DNA of 64,000 bases from Trametopsis cervina (taxonomy: Eukaryota; Basidiomycota; Agaricomycetes; Polyporales; Irpicaceae): positions 620,001 to 684,000 of the forward strand of contig MU278349.1 in NCBI GenBank assembly GCA_022385755.1, in the 5' to 3' direction. The notes beneath the pieces are model-generated. The model saw nothing but the letters and a program-made list of their open reading frames with translations, had not been told where the DNA came from and did not search any database. The position numbers and the translations under genes are program-made. Below are positions 34,490 to 44,414 of this stretch, piece by piece; position 1 is the first letter of the stretch, and each line of letters opens with the position of its first letter.

Positions 34490-35765
34490 TCAGAGCTCGT
34501 CGTGCGTCCTTCCCTCAGGTGCCTTGGTCCCCTCGGTCTTCTGTCTCTTTGGATCGCAGGGCTCAGGAACAGGGCTGAATATGTCGATAGGTTCGTGGAG
34601 TACGCGTCCGACCTTTTTGTATTTCTTCGATGTGGCGAAGAAATTCTTCCAGTGTTCCAAACTCTGTCGACGTGGAACAAAAGTGAGTCGTGGAATTGAA
34701 CGGCCACGCTCAGAAATACTCACCTTCATCTCCCTATCGGTTAAATCTCTGATATCGTAGGTGCGATGAGTGGCGAAGCACCCAGTAGCGAAAGCGCGCG
34801 CAGCATCTCGGCCAGCCCTTGATGCAGAAATTGAGTAAGTTACTACCGCAGATAGGCAAAACAGCGTACATGAAATGATAAGAACCTCCCGGTCCATACG
34901 ACTGTGGATTTGTGGAGACGTCGTAAACATCGCCGTCAATCTATATCACGCCGTAGCTATTAGTCAATGTTTACTACATCAATTAGCCGGCGGAAGTCGA
35001 ACGCACAGCAACGTAGATAGGTTGGCCTTCTCTCTCTCCTGTGTATGCCGCGAGGGTTCGGTCGCTGAACATACGCTGATCGGTGGTCTGTAGCTTGACG
35101 TGTTCAGAGGTGATACACCAATTTAGAAACCTAATCCACTGACCGGAATCCACGACACGATGGTCTTGCTGAAGTCTTGCTCCCACATGTAACTGCCGGT
35201 GAAGAACTTTCCGGCTAAAACAACGATGGCGAGCACCACGACGATGAACTGTAAGAGACCCATGAAACCGACTTCAGGCTCAGCCGTAGGGTCTCGCTCC
35301 TCTGGTCCGACGTCCTCTCCGCGAGCGAGCTTCAGCTCTCGCTCCTCCTTGCGCGCCAGCCAGTCTTCATGTGCCTTCTCGCGGTCCTCGCGATATTTAG
35401 CATAGCTGAATGGTACCATTGGAGGATATGAATGTGAGACGACGTCAACGGCTGGTCGTAATTACTGGCACACGCACGACACACGAGCGTACTTACCCGA
35501 GGAATGGCCGGTTTGCCTGCTTCGTGGAGACCTCGCGGTCGTCTTGCGTTGGGTCCGGAACTTTCGGATAGTTGTCTTTCATGGGGAATTCTGCCCATGG
35601 GGACCCAGGAACAGACGCAGCCGAGCCTGGTGTCTTAGGACCCCTTCCGGGTGTACGGGGACCTTCATTTCCAGGAAATGCCGTCGGCAGGTCTGTAAGC
35701 TTGTTTGGACGCTGGCGAATACGACGACCTCCGTTGTCTCCTTCTGGGTTAAGTAGCCAAGACAT
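34490..35765 (-). CDS. Membrane-anchored cytochrome b5-like (MAPR/Dap1) protein
   Basis: Exons in transcript order: 35497-35765, 35144-35405, 35007-35093, 34870-34940, 34724-34817 and 34490-34663, giving 318 residues. A Pro/Gly-rich N-terminal region and a charged helix (YREDREKAHEDWLARKEERE) come before one transmembrane segment (FMGLLQFIVVVLAIVVLAG). The MAPR domain follows: MFSDRTLAAYTGEREGQPIY, then AIDGDVYDVS, YGPGGSYHFMAGRDAARAF and SLEHWKNFF, all family landmarks. MAPR proteins (yeast Dap1, animal PGRMC1) bind haem through Tyr and assist cytochrome P450 enzymes of sterol synthesis. A long N-terminal extension plus anchor differs from the short Dap1. The C-terminal tail is polar and Pro/Lys-rich. 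An in-frame Met 19 codons upstream (35820-35822) is an alternative start. Confidence 0.9.
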
Positions 35766-36424
35766 ATGGATGTGACTATGTGGGATAGTGGTGGTGGGAG
35801 TGAAAAAGAGGAGCGTAATCAAGTGCGAACATTACGCAGTGAAGTACGGGCTGTTATCGCAGCCACCGTGCCACGTGATAGCTCCTGAGCCACGTCGAAA
35901 CTGGCGGGAGGAGCCACACGGACTTTTTTGAAACACACCCGATTGTATCCGCCAAGATTTGCAGTCCAAGATAATTTAGCAAGCCTACTGTGTTATTAAT
36001 GATACCGTCCCCTAACTGTATACGAGGGAGATGTAAGGTAAATCGTGTAAGTAGTACAATTGTAGAGAAAATACTGTGAGAAAAGGACGATGATGCAGTG
36101 CGAAGCGGAGTTGTACTAATATGGCGAGGGTAGCGATGCGGCGACCAGTCATGTTTGATGGAAACAAGAGTCAGAGTCTGATTAATGCGAATGTAGGAAA
36201 CCCCCGGGGCGATAAAAAGATGGCGAAGGAAGAGTGTCTTGCAGCAAATGAGGCACGACGGCGACCGGCGGGCAGACCAAGATGTCCAAGAAACAGCGAG
36301 CGACAGGGGCATAGAGCATACATGGCCGACGACGACCGGGCGACATAAGCATACAGTGGTAGATGATGGGCATAATAAATGGCAAAACGAACTACTGAAG
36401 AGACGCGGCGCACGCGACGCCTCC
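35766..36424. other. Intergenic, MAPR gene upstream region
   Basis: Between the RGS gene's stop codon and the start of the MAPR-like gene, both on the minus strand. Overlapping frames of 60-190 codons occur here but overlap each other and resemble no protein; I regard them as chance. Confidence 0.5.
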
Positions 36425-38520
36425 TCAGCGTTCATTGGCCGGCCGCATCATATGGGCCACTGCACGTTGCGAAACGGTAACGTATGCACCGCCGACTTCC
36501 TCAGCCTCGAGACCAGGAGGAACAGAGGGAGTCGTTGAACCTGAGGGCAGCTCGCCCAATGTATCGTCGTCGTCGTGCATGTTGATGTTCAACGCCAAGA
36601 AGCGCGGTGTCTTGATAAACTGTGGGATTTCGGAAGGTCAATGAAAGTGTATAGACAGCGTAGATCGTGTGACAAACCTTGGGTACGGAATCTGTAGCCA
36701 TCAGCCGGAAGACGTGCGTTTGAATGCGCTCGTAAAGCCTGATCATGGACTGCAGCTGAGTTGCGTTGAAGCCGTTCGCTTGTTCAAGCTCCACTCGTCC
36801 TTGGAACGCCTTGCCTGTCAGCCCGGTGATGAGGTCGCTGACGTAGACAGACAACTCGCTACGCAGACCGTGGTCGATGTTCAGCTCGCACTGACTGGAG
36901 GGCGCCAAATAGGTGTTGTAGATCTGAACTGCGGTCTGAACCAAGGCTTCGTGATGTCTTTCCATCGCGGCTTGGCCAGGAGTAACTCTGGTAGAGCGAC
37001 CAGAAGGGGCAGCTACGGCACTGGAAGTGATGCTGAACTTCCGGCGGAAGTCCACGACGTCGAGATAGAACGACAGGTTTTCCTCGCAGTAGTTCTGACG
37101 CAGGTATTCGCGGAAGAGCTGTCGCAACCGTGGGTCCTCGATGATGTTCTTCAGACGTTCCGTGTTGTTTTCCCTTCGCGACCGCTTCTCACCCTCATTC
37201 TTCTCCGTCATGGAGATACGGCGGTGGAGCTTCGTGTCCGCGGAAGCCTTCGGGTCGCTTCCGTTCTCAGGAGACAATGTAACATCATCGGAAGAGCGAG
37301 CCATGCTCGAGAGGGCAGTGGTAGAGCTGTTAGGGGAGTTGACATGTTCCGCTTGGTCCCAGCGGGCCATACGGCGACCTTCGTCAGTTATCTTGTAGAT
37401 GGCCTTGTTCGTGCAACGGAACTCGCCGTGTTGCTAGAAGACAAGTTAGTTCCCATCGCCTCTCAACAATGGAAGCTATGCAACGCACCGCTACCGACGA
37501 GTTTGGCCCTCCAGGTGTCCCGCGAACGGTGAAGATGATCGCAGAATCATTGTTCCTCCGCTTGTCGCTGACAAGCGTGATGAGACCGTAGCGAACGAAC
37601 TGGGCTGCCATCTCTGCTGCTTCTTCCCTTCCGATAACGGATGTGAAGTCGCACAGCCATTCCAGACCCTGGACAGCGGAGAAGCAGTTCTTGTGCGTTG
37701 TTGACGGCTTGCCAGCGACACCTTTCTCGGTCACGTCCATGAGAGCAACTCCGTTTGAGCGCTCATTATACTTATCGAAAGCGTTGAGACCTTCGAAGTT
37801 TGCTGGGGGATAGTTGGGCTGGCGTCCGACGAACCGACGGAAGACTGCGGTCACGACGCTGGACGAGACAATGATTTCGTCGTCCGCTGACCGTCGTTCC
37901 AGATGCAGAAGCTTCATGCAGATCGGTTGCGTCTGGAAGACGCGGATGAGGTTCTCGTCACCGCTCATGCAGTTTTTGCTCATGAATCGTTCCAAGACGT
38001 GCAGGCCTTTCGGTGTCAGGGTGTAAACACCACGTTCCTTGAATAAACTTGAGCCGGGGTCGGCAGCGTTTTCTATCAGTCGGGCATCCATAAAGTGCTG
38101 GCACATCGCTTTCGCCATCTCTCTCGACATGGAAAATGTGGTTGTTGTGGTTGTTGTCACTATCCTTGAGGGTTCTCGGGGATCCGGTCCACGATTGGAT
38201 TGCGAAAACTTGAGGTGGTTGAGGTTACGCGCGGCATCATCACTGGGAGCCAGGCGACGCGTTGAGCCAGAGATACGGGAAAAAAGGAGGACAACTCACG
38301 TCAGGAAGGAATTAGGGAAATTACGGAAGAACTGCCTGTTTGTCTGGAGGGTCATGGTCGTGATCAATGTAGCGAAGAGGTCGAGCGTATCCTGGGAGGG
38401 ACACGTTAGAACAACGAATGACCATTGCGGGTTGTCACTCACCTTGAGGAACGGCCGACCCCGCTTCGTCGTCTTCATCAGATGCGACTGCCCAGCTGCG
38501 CCGACATCTTGGCTAGCCAT
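36425..38520 (-). CDS. Regulator of G-protein signalling, DEP-DEP-RGS (Thn1/Sst2/FlbA type)
   Basis: GTPase-activating protein for heterotrimeric G alpha subunits. Exons in transcript order: 38443-38520, 38300-38391, 37495-38242, 36678-37433 and 36425-36619, giving 622 residues. An N-terminal polar start leads to DTLDLFATLITTM. Two DEP-type domains are split by FSMSREMAKAMCQHFMDARL and RREEAAEMAAQFVRYGLI-like helices (the latter reads GREEAAEMAAQF). The RGS box lies at roughly residues 395-540 (RLKNIIEDPRLRQLFREYLR, YCEENLSFYLDVVDFRR, FNATQLQSMIRLYERIQTHV). A Thr run (VTTTTTTTF) sits between the domains. Relatives control mating and development: Sst2 in yeast, FlbA in Aspergillus, and Thn1 in Schizophyllum, where mutants lose aerial hyphae. 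A role here in G-protein desensitisation is a family-based inference. Confidence 0.93.
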
Positions 38521-39812
38521 GAATTCCACAAAGTACAGGAGCCTGAGTAAACGAAAGAACGAGCAGGAGAGCGGAAATTAGGGAAAGGATGGCTGGTGAA
38601 CAAGAGGAAGAACAGGCACAGAGGAGAAGAAACGCGGGATGGCCGAAGGGAGTTCAAAGGCAGGGTGAGAACTGCTTACCTAATGTGGCACGTTGTCTCC
38701 CTGAAAGAGGAAACAATTTCTCCGGTGGTCGCTTATCGACACGACTGGAGCTAAAATCGCCATCGATCTGATTTACTCGTAATATTTATTCGTTGCTTTT
38801 TGCATTGCGCGGGCCCCATGGCAACGCGCCGCCCGCCGTAGCCGTAGACACCGGCGTCGGGGCCGCCCTGCACGGCGTGCGCTCGGAAATATGCGATGGG
38901 CGCGGTGTCACAGGAGACTGCCCGCACTCTGCCCGCCCTCTGGCGCCGTCTCAGTATGTGCGTGCGTGCGTGCGTGCGTGCGTAGGCTGTCTGGCATCAC
39001 GGACGTATTGACCCGCACGCGGGATCAGTGCTGATCTGCAGCGTGTTTGGCCAGCAATTGTTGGCGTTTTACACTCGTTTTGCTGCATTTGCTCAGCGAG
39101 TTGCTCGACTGTTCCTCGACTGCTGCTCGCTATCGACAACGTCTGAGCCACGACCCACACGCCATCTCCAGTGTCTCAGAGTGCTGCGCATGCCCCCATC
39201 CGGGAGATCGGGGAGGCAAATTAGACCATAACGAGCGAACCGCACAGGGATATCACCGTTCGTTGCGCTGTCTCAGCTGCCGACCAGACCGTTGTCGGTA
39301 TCACTGATGAAACGCTGTCGGACCTGCGGCATCGGGGCCGTGCTGCATATTCCGCACCCTCGCGCGGACGTCGCCTGCTGCAGCCGTCTGCCCACACATC
39401 CTGAGAAAAGATCCGGTCGCGCGGTCGAGGGGCTTGTCTGCCGTGCGTCCATGTCAACAACGTCAACAACTACCAAGTCTGTCGCTAAACCCTGCGACTG
39501 GCTGCAATTTTAGCCAGATTTTGACGCGTCTATTGTTCGCAGCCAGGTGCGTTACGAAGGTATTGTGCCGGCAATCAATGCTCACGACAGCATTTGCTAC
39601 ATGTTGACGTCTTCCGGAGTTCTCCTGCATGCCGTAAACCTCGGAGGACGCTGTACCTCCGCCACGCCTGACACCGTCCAGCACATCCCCGGCCCTGACG
39701 CCACAAAGCTCCCGGCATCCCGGCATCCCCAACCGGGATCGTGCGACACGGCCGCGTCAACTCCGAGCAGCGACTCCGAGTAACTTGGGTGGCGCTCGTT
39801 TTGGCCACCAGG
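38521..39812. other. Divergent GC-rich intergenic region
   Basis: About 1.3 kb between the RGS gene (minus) and the unknown 319-residue gene (plus). It is GC-rich around 38800-39450 and contains a TGCG tetranucleotide run listed separately. Short frames are present on both strands but look like chance products of the GC content. Expected to hold the promoters of both genes. Confidence 0.55.
38957..38983. repeat. TGCG tetranucleotide microsatellite
   Basis: About six and a half perfect copies of TGCG in tandem inside the divergent promoter region of the RGS gene. Alternating purine-pyrimidine sequence of this kind can adopt Z-DNA; whether it affects expression is unknown. Confidence 0.85.
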
Positions 39813-41154
39813 ATGGATTTTACCAACATCAGCGTGAGTTCGTTTCCTCCCAACGCGATTCGTAACTGACTACAAATCATCCAGGACCCTGCAGGTGTGC
39901 AGGCGCTCCTCGAGCAGTTGCGCTCTTCACAGGCATGGCAGCAGGCGATCACAGCTTCTGCAGTATCTCCTGCCGGTAGGCGTCATGCTATGACCTCGTG
40001 TCCGCCTGCCTTGCGAATGCTAACACGACCGTCAGCGACCGCGGAACCTTCCGATGTGGTGTCGTCTGCAGAGGAAACCAGTTCCCAACCAGACGGGCTG
40101 ACAACATCCGCAACCGTTGCTTCGCTGTTATCGCAACTCCAGGCTGTTTCCAGTCTACCAACCCTAGAAAACACATCGCCTGACGGCAGTTACGACTTGT
40201 CTTCATATGTTGAAACTTCCCTGCCATCTGCATCGCAGCCGCCACCCCCTCGTCAGACCGATCTCCGTTCCCTCACCTTCCAGCAGGCACTTCCATATGT
40301 TTCCCAGCTGTCTCAGGATCATTACGTTGTGGAGACAGTGCGCAAAGTGAGTGATATGAATCTGTCGTCCCTCGGGCATCAAACCGGGCCAATAAAATCA
40401 GATGAAGCAGGAGCAAGCACAGCTTGAGAACAATCTGTGGCAAGAAAGACAATCCATACGACAGAAACACGAGGAACGAGTCAAGATCGCCCGGGTCAAG
40501 TAAGGTTGAATCCGTGTCGACGGGCGTTTGCTGACTTCAGCTTTCGCAGGGCTAACCTAATTGGCGCCGGCTTGACGCAGTTCGAGGCAGATGTGCGTTC
40601 TCCACATTAAAAGGCTTCCCGCGGTAACAATTGCTGAATCGATCACTTGCCTCGGACGAGCAGAGCATGACCGACAGTTTCCGCCGAGAACTGCACAAGT
40701 TCGACTTGGAGCGCGTTCTACCAGCGTGGGATGGACTTCTAGCGAGACAGCAGGCGGCGCTGGAATCCCTTGGGGTTCCTACGATGTATCCCACTTCTTC
40801 TGCAGCCGAAACAAAAGTACGTTGCCGTCATTGCGATGCACTAGCCCCTGCAGTGCTTACGCCACATCATGCAGAAGCAGCAGCGGGTACTCCAAGTTCT
40901 GGATGGTGCTATCGAGTGAACAATGTGCACTAGCCTTGCCATTAATTTCCAGCACTGCTTGTGGAGACGTTCGGTGAGTCGCGTGACGCTGTGATATGCT
41001 CCTAACTCACTTCATCTTGCGCGCAGAGCACCATCAGACAGCATCCGCCTCCCCATTGGCCGTGCCAGCGCAAAATGATCGACAACAGGTCTGCGTCAGA
41101 TGGGACACCCTTGATGAGGCTGGCTTCTGCATGCAATGCCGATCTCATATGTAG
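39813..41154 (+). CDS. Protein of unknown function with helical core and C-terminal cysteines
   Basis: No family recognised. Exons: 39813-39833, 39885-40346, 40402-40499, 40550-40592, 40661-40816, 40875-40905, 40953-40973 and 41027-41154. They close in phase to give 319 residues. An N-terminal helix (VQALLEQLRSSQAWQQAI) precedes a Ser/Thr-rich stretch and LRSLTFQQALPYVSQL. A strongly charged helix (MKQEQAQLENNLWQERQSIR) and FRRELHKFDLERVLPAWDGL follow, then an amphipathic RVLQVLDALLVETFEHH. The end, CVRWDTLDEAGFCMQCRSHM, has three cysteines (C-X11-C-X2-C). Two exons are only 21 nt and one is 31 nt. The last three junctions could be wrong: without splicing at 40906 the protein would stop at 40919. 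The acceptor at 40660 could shift by 3 nt. Confidence 0.68.
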
Positions 41155-41895
41155 TGCGGCGAGTCGACCAGCCAATAAATTAGTGGACCGAGACCATCGG
41201 AAATTCTAAACTCCCGGGACTAGTATTCACATCTACTCTTTTGCATCTCATCTTTCTGTGTGTGTCCGCTAGGTGATGTAGACGTTCGGATGGCATGAAG
41301 CACTCATGAAGCAGCTCACACGGCTGGGGCCCCCTTTATTGTAGCCATCATATGAACCGCACCGATCGCAGGCTGCGATAACCTGCAGATCGGGTGCGTT
41401 CGGGCGGCGAGCAACTGCCCGGAACATGGGTGTCTCTGAATCGAACCGTGAACTGCTACCGGGTATGCAGACAGGTGCTGCCCGTGCTTGCCGCATTTTT
41501 TACCTCTGAACTGCTGCTTGGATGTGGGATCGTCCACTTCCTACCGTAATGACACTTTCCTGACATGTTATGGTGTACGCTTCGCTTGTGGCCTCATTTT
41601 TCCAGTGACCCCTCTTGGGTGGGCACAGGCTGGCAAGGAGAGGATATTTTTGCGTTGGCCAGGTACTGCGAGGAACCGGATGCAAAATGTTCGCCAGATC
41701 GCGATGAGATGTGAATAGAGCAAAGGCCTGGCCGGGTGACTTACTGGAAAAGGCGAGGGCGGACGCTTAGCGGGCCCTCTGATCGACTCAGCCGGAGGAG
41801 CACTCAGACGGAATACAGCCCTAATACGTGCTTATCCGTCTCCTCCTCGACCACGTCCTCCATGCCTCTGGGCTAGCCGTCTGTCTTGTCCAATA
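41155..41895. other. Intergenic, hydrolase upstream region
   Basis: Between two plus-strand genes. Only short minus-strand frames are present, with no protein-like features. Presumed 3' flank of one gene and promoter of the alpha/beta-hydrolase. Confidence 0.5.
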
Positions 41896-43844
41896 ATGCC
41901 GTTCGTGGACATCGTCGCCAGAGACGACTATGCATCGATTTGGTACTGGACGAACACGTACAATAATAGTGTTGGCATATTCGACCCAGAGAAACCGACC
42001 ATCGTCCTCCTACACCCGGCCGGTCTGGACTCGTCATGGCTCCAGCCGCAGGTCGAGGATCCGCGGCTGAGTGACTCGTACAACATGATCATGTTCGACA
42101 CCCGCCTTAGTGGCCAGTCCCAGTCACGCTACACTGGCAAGCTCGACCTCTGGGTCACTGCTGCTGACTTGGCCCAGGCTTTCTACTACCTTCGCCTACC
42201 GCCTTCACACATTTTTGCATGCGATGTCTCAGCCGAAGCCGCACTACGCTTCGCGGCCCTGTAGGTGTCTGCTGTCGTGTGCATCACCGGACTGTGAGCA
42301 CTGAAACATTATTACTGTCACAGGTTTCCCGATCTTGTCTTAAGTCTATCTCTGGTCAATGTTATGAATATCAAAATGTATGTGGCCCACGTTTGTTCTG
42401 AGCCCGCTTGACTTAAGTCGTCACAGAATACGGGAGGTAGTCGAGCAGCTGGATGAAATATGCACACTGTGGGCGCGAGCACCTGACCTGGAGACCTTCG
42501 AGCTTGGTTGTAAAGACATGATCACCATCTTTGGTGGACCGGTGAGTGGCACGCGTATTTCCTCCAAAAGCGGTATACTAATCTCCTTCGCAGCACGCGC
42601 ATCCAGACCTGCAGGACGAGGTGCGTGACACCGCTCTCATAATAATCGTCATTAACGAAATATTTTCAGATTGTTGCTTTCTGGGAGACGACCTTCCCTC
42701 CATGGCGTCGTGTTAATAGTAGAGCGACTATGAACTTGTGGCTTAATGTGAGTCATTTTCATCGCCCGCGCTGTGCTGCCATGGACTGAAAGATAACAGA
42801 GAGCCCCACTCACTGCCGCGGAACTGGCTGCGGTCACAAGCCCTACGTTGATCATACAGGTGTGCAATTCCCTAAGGTTCCGCAGTCTTTACTGCGCCGC
42901 TCACCCTTCATTTTAGGCGGATGCTAGTCGCGCCAATCCCATCGACTGTGCAGAACAGCTTCAACGAGACTTGACGGGGGTGGAGGGAGGAGTGAATGTT
43001 TTCAAGGTCAAAAGTGCGCCTTCTGCTCCTCCTGTCGCATGCCCTGCTGACCGGTATACTCCAGCTACGGCCGGTTACATTAATATCATCAGTGCTTCTA
43101 TCGTCAACCAAGTCCTCCGCAAGTTCGTGAACCGTCAAGTACAGCTGAAGAAGCCGTCAGAGCTGCGGCCCGTTAAGGAGACCCTGGCGGAATTCATGGG
43201 AGGTGGGCTCGCGCGCCTGGCAGAGTTGCAGGACAATCCAAACATCCTTCTACGCGACCCCTGTTCACCGCTTTCCTTCTCCTTGGTGCCACCGGAGCTG
43301 GAAAAGATGCAGATGCAGCTGCTGGAAGAGCACGCAAAAGATCAGCGCAAGGCGTTTTCTCCGCTCGGTCCAGACGGACGACCAATAAGAAAGTCAGTAG
43401 TTTTTTCGTGCTACCCCAAAGTCTTGCAATATTGACAACTGGGCCAATTCTCCTCCATTTAGGTTCTCCGAGCGGCATGACCGTAATCACTGGCTGAACA
43501 CCGGTAACGATGGTTACACGCGCACGGGTCCGTAACATTACACTCATTGCACTTCTATGCTTGTAAATGCTGACATAGTGTACGTTCTAGATTTCGTCAA
43601 AAAAGACGTGGAGACAGACAAGAAGCGACGCGTCAAGGTGTTGGAGAAGAGGCTATACGAAACCAGCGGTCGCATCTCGCCACCCAGCCCGCTCGTGGAG
43701 GACTCGAACATGCCAGACCTACCACTCTCCAAGCGACGGCAAAAGAATGGTCTTAACCCATCAACGGTTGAGAAGCAGACTGTCCGTGGTTCCATGGCGA
43801 AGGTCGTAGCCTCTTCCAACGTAATTCCCCGCGTCCTCATGTAG
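41896..43844 (+). CDS. Alpha/beta-hydrolase fold protein with C-terminal extension
   Basis: Exons: 41896-42260, 42324-42377, 42427-42541, 42594-42620, 42670-42747, 42800-42859, 42917-43392, 43463-43527 and 43591-43844, giving 497 residues. The fold is clear: KPTIVLLHPAGLDSSW (oxyanion region), MIMFDTRLSGQSQS, then the nucleophile elbow and FPDLVLSLSLVNVMN, and later the PTLIIQADASRANPIDCAEQ strand and acid turn. At the elbow the usual G-X-S-X-G reads A-C-D110-V-S-A. Asp therefore takes the nucleophile place, as in epoxide hydrolases and dehalogenases, but the flanking glycines are missing. The last 200 residues are not hydrolase-like: charged helices (PPELEKMQMQLLEEHAKDQR) and a basic tail. 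The reaction is unknown, and a non-catalytic role is possible. Confidence 0.82.
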
Positions 43845-44414
43845 TTCACCTTGACTTGCATCGCATCGCCAGCCTTGCACATCTACCTATCTATCTTTAC
43901 TGGCTTAGATTTACTCACTGGATATACTTGTACCCACTTGCTTTTAGTTTTCTTCCTTCATCGTTTCTTGTTTACAATGGCCGTGTCGTGCTTTACGTAT
44001 ATACATGCGGTTGCGCACAGGGTGTGCACCACCGTCGTAATTAGGAACACCACAACACTACGGACGTATCCTTGGGTCTTTATCCGTCATTCTGTTTGAG
44101 TGTACATACTATCCTAGGATTGTTCCTTTCATTGTTTTCTACTCAACAACAGATTCTATCGACATTAAAGTGGTCCCGAACCCCTACTTAATATCTATGG
44201 CCTATTTATGAAGTGGTAATGTAGTCCATTGAGCAGATGCTTAGGCTACCGTAACGAAAAAAAGGTCTAGCACATCGTACGCGTATAAGTTTGAACCCGA
44301 CCGCAACCAGAGTCTGTTCGAATCTGACAACCAAGAGTCTGTTCGGACCTACGCCACAACCGATAGTCTCCTCTATGCTGCGCCAGCCTCCATCAAGCCG
44401 GCCGTAGGAGTTAA
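43845..44414. other. Convergent intergenic region
   Basis: Shared 3' flank of the hydrolase (plus) and UXS1 (minus). It holds a 12-bp direct repeat listed separately and no credible gene. Confidence 0.5.
44309..44345. repeat. 12-bp direct repeat pair
   Basis: AGAGTCTGTTCG occurs at 44309-44320 and 44334-44345, 13 bp apart, in the 3' flank of UXS1. Function unknown; it may be chance or a short duplication. Confidence 0.6.

Noticed and set aside
35854..36435. 193-codon minus-strand frame
   Set aside because: It is Cys/Ser/Leu-rich without pattern, overlaps other frames of similar length and overlaps the end of the RGS gene in a different frame.
40906..40919. Stop codon of the unknown 319-residue gene at 40917-40919
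   Set aside because: Splicing at 40906 continues an amphipathic helix and a cysteine-containing end in frame, so I prefer the longer product, while noting the doubt.
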